Source: Diploscapter coronatus (taxonomy: Eukaryota; Nematoda; Chromadorea; Rhabditida; Rhabditidae). Taken from it: DNA of 64,000 nucleotides. Positions 58,517 through 64,000 of the stretch are shown piece after piece. A model generated the notes under the pieces. That model had not been told where the DNA came from and searched no databases. It saw only the letters and a list, made by a program, of their open reading frames with translations. The translations under genes were made by a program, and so were the position numbers. Location: positions 61,341,201 to 61,405,200 of the forward strand of contig OZ038422.1 in the NCBI GenBank assembly GCA_964036155.1. Reading direction: 5' to 3'. The first letter of the stretch is position 1, and each line of letters begins with the position of its first letter.

Positions 58517-60257
58517 ATTTGACCAAGCCTATAAGATCGCCGACTTTATTTGACTAAAGCCCGGTTTCTGTTTTTGGAAAAAATTCAGATTTTTTATTGA
58601 AAAATTTTATTTTTTTGCAAAATTTCTACGAAAAATTCTATATCATTTACCCTCGAATAGCCCTTTTTCTCTCCATCTACTCATAATTTGTTGCTCGAAT
58701 TTCCAATTTGTGCTATGAAATTTTATGATTTTCTTCGATAAATGCCATAGTTTTTGTGAGAAAGGGCATTTTTGACTGAAATTTCTACTTTTGTACTTTG
58801 AAACTCGACTAGAAATCGCTTCGACTTTGTTGTAAATTCAGTTCAGTCCCAGATTTATTTTCTTGAAAAATGCTAATTTATGACGAAAATCGCTAATTAC
58901 CTTGTAATCCAATTCTTATTACCTCGGGTCCACTTTACAATATTTTCCTTGGTTTTTGAATTTTTGTATTTTCTGAACACCTTTCTGTCTATATTATTTG
59001 GCCTGATACTGATGAAAATGTATTTAAATTTTTAACGGCTCATTTGACATCGACGTCGGATTCTAAATCCTTTATCGACGCCAGACGTCAGAATCTTACG
59101 TCGGGAAATAAATAAGCCACTTTCGAAGGCTTTTGGAAGGGTGATCGTACCGTTTTACAACGTTTCAAAGTAAATCTCGTCTTTTCCCTTTTGAATGCCT
59201 TTTGAAGTTCCATCAAATTCATGCAAATTTTTCGAATTTTCATATTTCCATCGTGCCTTTATGCTAATTTCTTAAGTAAAATTACCATAAGTTACTACTG
59301 TAGCAATTCTTCATGATTTGACTTTATTCACAGCTGTTTTCGAAGGCAACTTGTATTTGTCGTGAATGTAAATGTGAGCCTTTAGTAAATATCGTGGTGA
59401 CGTTAGCTATAGATAATAGGGTCAAGGTGAAGGTAAGAAGAAATAGTGTGAGGAAAATAGATCATATCATCACGACATTTACTAAAGACTCGGGACATTT
59501 ACTAGACTAGTGCACGACATCCCGACAAATACGAATTGCCGTTTTCTAACAGCATGAACCTTATCTATCCTTTGTTTCACCTCACTTTTTTCGAATTATG
59601 TTTTTTTTAATTTTCAAATTGAATTTGAATAAGCTTCGCTTATTTTGTTAAAAATGAGTGCAACTTGTTTTCAGTTTCAACTTGAAAATCAATAAAAAGG
59701 TTGGTTTCTAGAAAAACCGCGAATTTTTGGAGAAATAAGTTTCTCAGCAATTTTTGAAGTCAGACGATGTGCAAGAAGGCGAGCAGGGCCAAATCGACGA
59801 TTGGGCAGGATAAGTTGCAAAGAGAGCGCAGAGAAATGATGCTCTGACGATGCACCCCAACCTCTGAAGTCAACTACAAGAAAATTTCAAGTAAGTTTGA
59901 AAAGGGAACTTCAGAAGAATTTCGATTTCACTCATTTTGGGGGAAATTTCTGAAAAATGAGGTTCAGTCTGGGAATTGAATAGGAAAAAGATAGGATACT
60001 GTAGAATCGGGGAAATTGAAGATTTAGTCAAGTGGTTGGTCCTTGGAACTTGGGAAAACCTTTATTTTCGGAAAAATCAAACCCGTAATGATAGAACTTT
60101 GTTTTTGAGATCCCGATATATTGTGAAATTTTGAAATCGACGCGAAATTTGTTTGAAACAAGTTGACAAGATCAGTGGGTTTGTAAAGGCACTTTTTGAA
60201 ACGATAATGAAAAATGCTAGAAATTAAGACTTATAATTTGTGAGAAATTTCTGAAAA
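58517..60257. other. convergent intergenic region
   Basis: About 1.7 kb between the 3' ends of lasp-1 (+) and the ligand-gated channel gene (-). It contains an imperfect inverted repeat (59333-59553) and otherwise AT-rich DNA with no supported exon. Confidence 0.5.
59333..59553. repeat. imperfect inverted repeat, MITE-like
   Basis: Left arm (AGGCAACTTGTATTTGTCG then CCTTTAGTAAATATCGTGGTGA) and right arm (TCATCACGACATTTACTAAAG then CGACAAATACGAATTGCCG) are imperfect complements. The interior is about 60 bp. No ORF. Confidence 0.5.
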
Positions 60258-61709
60258 TTAGTAGAGTCGTTCGATACTTTCGTCATCTTCTTCCTCGGCA
60301 TACAAGTACCGCACCCAGTAGAATAGGTTGAATATCATGAAGGCTACTAAAAATCAATGATTTTCACAGAATAGACAGCTAAAAACCGATTTTTTTTTTT
60401 TTAAATCTAACATTCCTACTGAAAATGCCAGAATAAATATATAGTTTTCAAAATGAATTCAAGTTTTACTCGGAAAAGCTATCCTCGCCGCTTTATCTAC
60501 TGACAGGGCTTTCCTAGAATATTGCAAGGCTTTGTACATCAGTTGAGCCGAATTCTTGTTCATATGCGCGTAAAATCGACTCGGTCCTTCGTCATATTCA
60601 GAATCACAATCGGCCGAGGGGTCTAAAATTACTGATTTTTGAGGAAAATCAAATTTATGAAAACAATTGGAAGAGTGAAATTAAAAAAAAATTACAAATC
60701 GCATTTTTGCTTCCATATCCGGACTGTAATTTTTCGGCCATGTGGTTATATTTATTAGCTCTCCTCATGTAAGAATTCACCAAAGCGAACTCGAGTAGTA
60801 CTCCGAAAATGAATAGGGTGCAGACTAGAAGTTAATAAATTGAAAAAAATTTTTTTTTTAATCCTACCCCCAAAAAAGAGATCGATTGATTTTGCATACG
60901 AAACAGCCGGTAGCTGGTAGCGAATACCATTACCTTGCGTGCTTAAAGTCAACAATGTCGTGAAAGAAAGCGAGACTCTCGCGGGAACAGCCCTAAAATT
61001 TTAAATTTATTTACGACAAAATTTGGTTTTCCGAATTTATTGAACCGAAAAGTTCTGCAAGAACCACATGTGAATTTCAGTCAAATGGCAACATGTGAAA
61101 AAATTTAGTTCCGGATTTTTCAAGATTTTGTAATTTCATAAGTGTTGAGATTAGAATTGAAGGGTTTTTGGATATTTAAAGAAAAGTGTTTTTTAAGTTT
61201 GACTTGCCTTCGGTCGATCCAAAATGAAACCCAGGAAATCGCGACAATCAGACCAGTAGGGATGTATGATTGCACCAAATGGAACCTAAAAATTTTTAAA
61301 CTTTAAAAATAGAACTTTTTAATCTACCCAATTTCCCGTTTTAACCGAATCATTCCGAGCAGACAAGAAAAATTGCCGATCCGGCTAGAATTATGGGTCA
61401 GGGTGTAATGGAAGGTTCCATTACAATAGCCCTAAAATAGAATTTTATAGAAATTTTAATTTGAAATATTTTTTGAAGATGGAGTCTGGATTGGAAAGAT
61501 TTGTTTAAAGCTAGAGTTAGAATCTTCGAAACTCATGTTGGATTCAAAATTTCGAAAATTTGAAGTCAGACTTGAAATTTGGATGTCACGAAAAGATCAT
61601 ACCTGGTCGAAAGATTTAATTTCGAACTCTGGCGGTTTGATGTCTGGATTATACCGTATAGGCTCATTCGGAAACCACCGAACCATCATTTCATGTTGGA
61701 CGTGAGCGT
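60258..61709 (-). CDS. cys-loop ligand-gated anion channel subunit, 3' part (5' partial)
   Basis: Minus-strand exons read: 61597-61709 ([15 protein letters not shown], end of ligand-binding domain), about 61330-61433 ([31 protein letters not shown]), about 61208-61287 ([22 protein letters not shown]1), about 60869-60992 ([16 protein letters not shown]2, then [15 protein letters not shown]), about 60695-60827 ([18 protein letters not shown]3), about 60474-60623 (intracellular loop) and 60258-60346 ([17 protein letters not shown]4, then acidic ERLY; TAA 60258-60260). The PAR..L TM2 entry is characteristic of anion-selective receptors (GABA/glycine/glutamate- and acetylcholine-gated chloride channels). 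The ligand cannot be inferred. The intron after the TM1 exon has a GC donor (AG|gcaagt). Signal peptide, cys-loop and most of the ligand-binding domain are not found before 64000, so the gene probably continues beyond the window. Confidence 0.85.
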
Positions 61710-64000
61710 CTAAAAGTTGATTTTTAAAATTTTTGAATTCTGTCTGAAAATTAGAAACAACTTTCCATCTTTCTTATTATTTTACGTCAATTCAGAAACT
61801 TTTGCTTGAATAATTTTTATCAAATAGTGCAAAATAACTAAAAATCGTCTCAAAATGAGACGAAGGAGTTTTTGTCTTTGATAATTTCGAGAAAAAAAAA
61901 TCGTCTTTTTAAGTTTACGCTTCGATTCTTAAGACTCAGTTTGAAATGCACTTTTTAGAATGCAAGTTTAAAATGCAAATATGAATGTTTGCACTACGTG
62001 AAAAGTGCTAATTTTCATGTTTTATTGGGCTAGATCGAAGTTCAAATGGTGAATTTCTAATAGATGTGATTTTCCTTTTTTGAGAAAATCCAGAATATTT
62101 TTGGATGTCTTCAGAAACCTTTAGGCTTATCTTGCCAAAGACTCGCTTGATTAGCTGAAAGTCCAGAAAACTAGCAAAATGAAACAAACCCACTCTTTTT
62201 CTAGGCAAGATTTACACATCACTAGACACTCAATTTTATTATCTTCAAAATCGAATTTTCCCGAAAAATTAGTCAATTCACTTTCCTTCGTGCACAAGAT
62301 CTCCCAGTCGTTTTTGTTTTGACGCCACATGCTTTTCGCGTGCATTAAAAAGTCTGATCCGACGTGGAAAATAAAATATCCCGGACTGTTTTCCCGTCCT
62401 GTGCTTTATCATTGGATCAGATTAGAAATTAATTCAAATCCTCCGTGAGAAAGTTGAGTCACTACGTGGGATGAGCCAGCTTGAGCTTTGGTAAAAATAG
62501 AACAAAAATTTCGATGCATTTAAAATAAACGTTTGTTTTTGTTGTTAAAGTCTCAATAGAAGTTTCATCCAATTAGCGAAAAGATCGAAAATTAGAGATA
62601 TGAAATGCAAGAAAATAGCGCTGGAAAAGAAATTCGAAGTTCTAGAAATCCCTAGAGAACATGATGTTCTCACAGCTCTAAAGCTCGACCCCTCTGCGGA
62701 ACATTTTTAGATCGCAATGTTCCGTTTAAATCTTTCTGCGGACCCTTTTATATTTCAAATTTTGACTGCTGACTTCTTCCCGTAATTTTTTCGCTATTCC
62801 TGAAATCAGCCTAGAAATGAGAATTAGAAGTGGAGAAATCCCTAGGGATAAATGATGTTCTCTCGAATAGGGAGAATGATCGAGGCTCTAAATACGACAT
62901 AAACATTTCGTGTGAGACGCGTGAACTTCGTCGGATGCAATCGCGAGATATCACCAGGCAAAAAATTGAATGAGCAACGAAACATCGTCGATCAAAATCG
63001 TTTGTCAGATGTGATATTTTTTAGCTTTTAGTGATATGATAACGCCTTTCCGCGAAGTGGTTGGTTATTCCAGATATTCCAGAGGCTGTGGTGTATTTCA
63101 AGAAATTGCTGGGGAATATTTTTTATTAGTAGGAAGAAAAAAGGCTTTCGTGAAATGATTTCATCATTTTAGGTGATTTTCTTAGAGATGTTTTTATCGC
63201 GGTATGATTAGATGATTTTTGAGGTTCATTTTTACCAGATAGAGAAAAGTAGTCGTTCATGCTTCAAGCAGAAAAAGTTGATGTTCAAATTCTAGCGTGA
63301 GAATTTTCTGTCGGCTTTTCGTAGGAATGATGGATAAAACTGGCTTGAACCACGTTGTTTCAGCAAAAAGTCTCTGCTTTGTTTTCAATTACTTGCATAG
63401 CTAATAAAGTCTACGAAACTAGATAGTTTCAGACGTAATAATAATGCCTTTTGAGGGGTTGGTAAAATATTTTTAGTTCAATGGCAGAAGTTGGCTGAAT
63501 TACTTGAATTTCGAAATTTTCGGTTGAAATTTGACATCGTTTTTTCTAGCGTTCAGTACTTTTTGTGGGTAGGATTTGTCTATCAGAGTCGAAAAGTCCT
63601 TAGACACTAGAACTAGAAAAGTAGTCCTGAGTTTTTCTCGAGTGTTTGTCGAAAAAATCCCTATTCAGAAATTTTTCCATTTGGTAAAATATGCCCTTCG
63701 AAAATTGACTGGGACTTTTTGAAATCTTGTTTGTTCGAGCGAAATTGCTGAGAGGAGCGATACGTGAAATTTGGCGAAAATCGCCCTCAAGTCAACAAGT
63801 TGCTCCGAAATCCCGAAACCCGACAATTTTCAGTTTTTGTCGTCCTTCGGCCTCTTCAAAACCCATATTCGAACTCAAATGAACGCACCCGACGGGTTCA
63901 ATCTTTTCTCCTATTATACAAAAAAAAAATTCGGATATTCAATTCAGTTTTTAGGGCCTATCCCCCAAAATAAGACCCGAGATTTTAAAGAAGTACACGG
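61710..64000. other. upstream intron or intergenic DNA of the channel gene
   Basis: 2.3 kb of AT-rich DNA in which I find neither the missing cys-loop exons nor another gene. Open frames at 62151-62345 (-) and 63764-63973 (+) show no domain or splice support. Probably a long intron of the channel gene. Confidence 0.4.

Noticed and set aside
1..64000. CRISPR arrays, bacterial operons or prophage-type systems
   Set aside because: The window is clearly eukaryotic with spliceosomal introns; no regularly spaced identical repeats were found.

Overview
This window looks like nuclear DNA from a free-living-type nematode (Rhabditida in the broad sense). Genes have many short introns (often 40-60 nt) with a TTTCAG-type acceptor, AT-rich introns and more GC-rich exons. 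The gene content is typical of Caenorhabditis-like worms: Kunitz/lustrin-repeat secreted proteins, C-type lectins, snap-29, lasp-1 and a cys-loop channel. I cannot name the species. All gene models were spliced by eye, checking reading-frame phase at each junction I quote.

Layout. 1.4-13.9 kb: two head-to-tail paralogues encoding secreted cysteine-rich proteins built from Kunitz, lustrin-type and EB-like modules. 14.5-15.3 kb (-): a small two-helix membrane protein. 16.0-20.0 kb (-): a TNNI3K-type ankyrin-repeat kinase. 20.9-21.7 kb (-): a secreted Met/Gly/Asn-rich protein. 24.0-24.8 kb: an atypical C-type-lectin-like gene. 25.0-30.3 kb: an apparently intact DIRS-like tyrosine-recombinase retrotransposon and an abutting 0.8-kb inverted-repeat element that shares its end. 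31.2-34.5 kb: a secreted mucin-linker C-type lectin. 35.8-37.5 kb: mitochondrial SSB. 38.1-42.6 kb: NIPSNAP, with a phosphoglycolate-phosphatase-type HAD gene nested in its first intron. 43.4-47.3 kb: SNAP-29, with two identical intron-containing tRNA-like genes in its first intron. 52.1-58.5 kb: LASP-1 (LIM, nebulin repeats, SH3) with three alternative downstream exons. 60.3-61.7 kb (-): the 3' part of an anion-type cys-loop receptor whose N-terminal half I do not see.

The nitrophenylphosphatase / NIPSNAP / SNAP cluster is the arrangement that gave the NIPSNAP family its name in C. elegans, so this block is conserved synteny. The reading here adds that NIPSNAP's leader exon lies upstream of the phosphatase, making the phosphatase a same-strand nested gene. 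Mitochondrial SSB and NIPSNAP are both mitochondrial, and SNAP-29 acts in membrane fusion, including autophagy in other animals. Gaps between these genes (about 570 and 830 nt) are longer than usual for a tight C. elegans operon.

The most unusual items are: (1) two identical 95-nt tRNA-like genes with a putative 23-nt intron, in inverted orientation; (2) a DIRS-like element whose gag-like and RT reading frames are joined in phase by three spliceosomal introns; (3) the three-way phase-compatible exon choice in lasp-1; (4) the nested NIPSNAP/phosphatase arrangement; and (5) paired loss of one Kunitz disulfide in the first two Kunitz domains of both paralogues.
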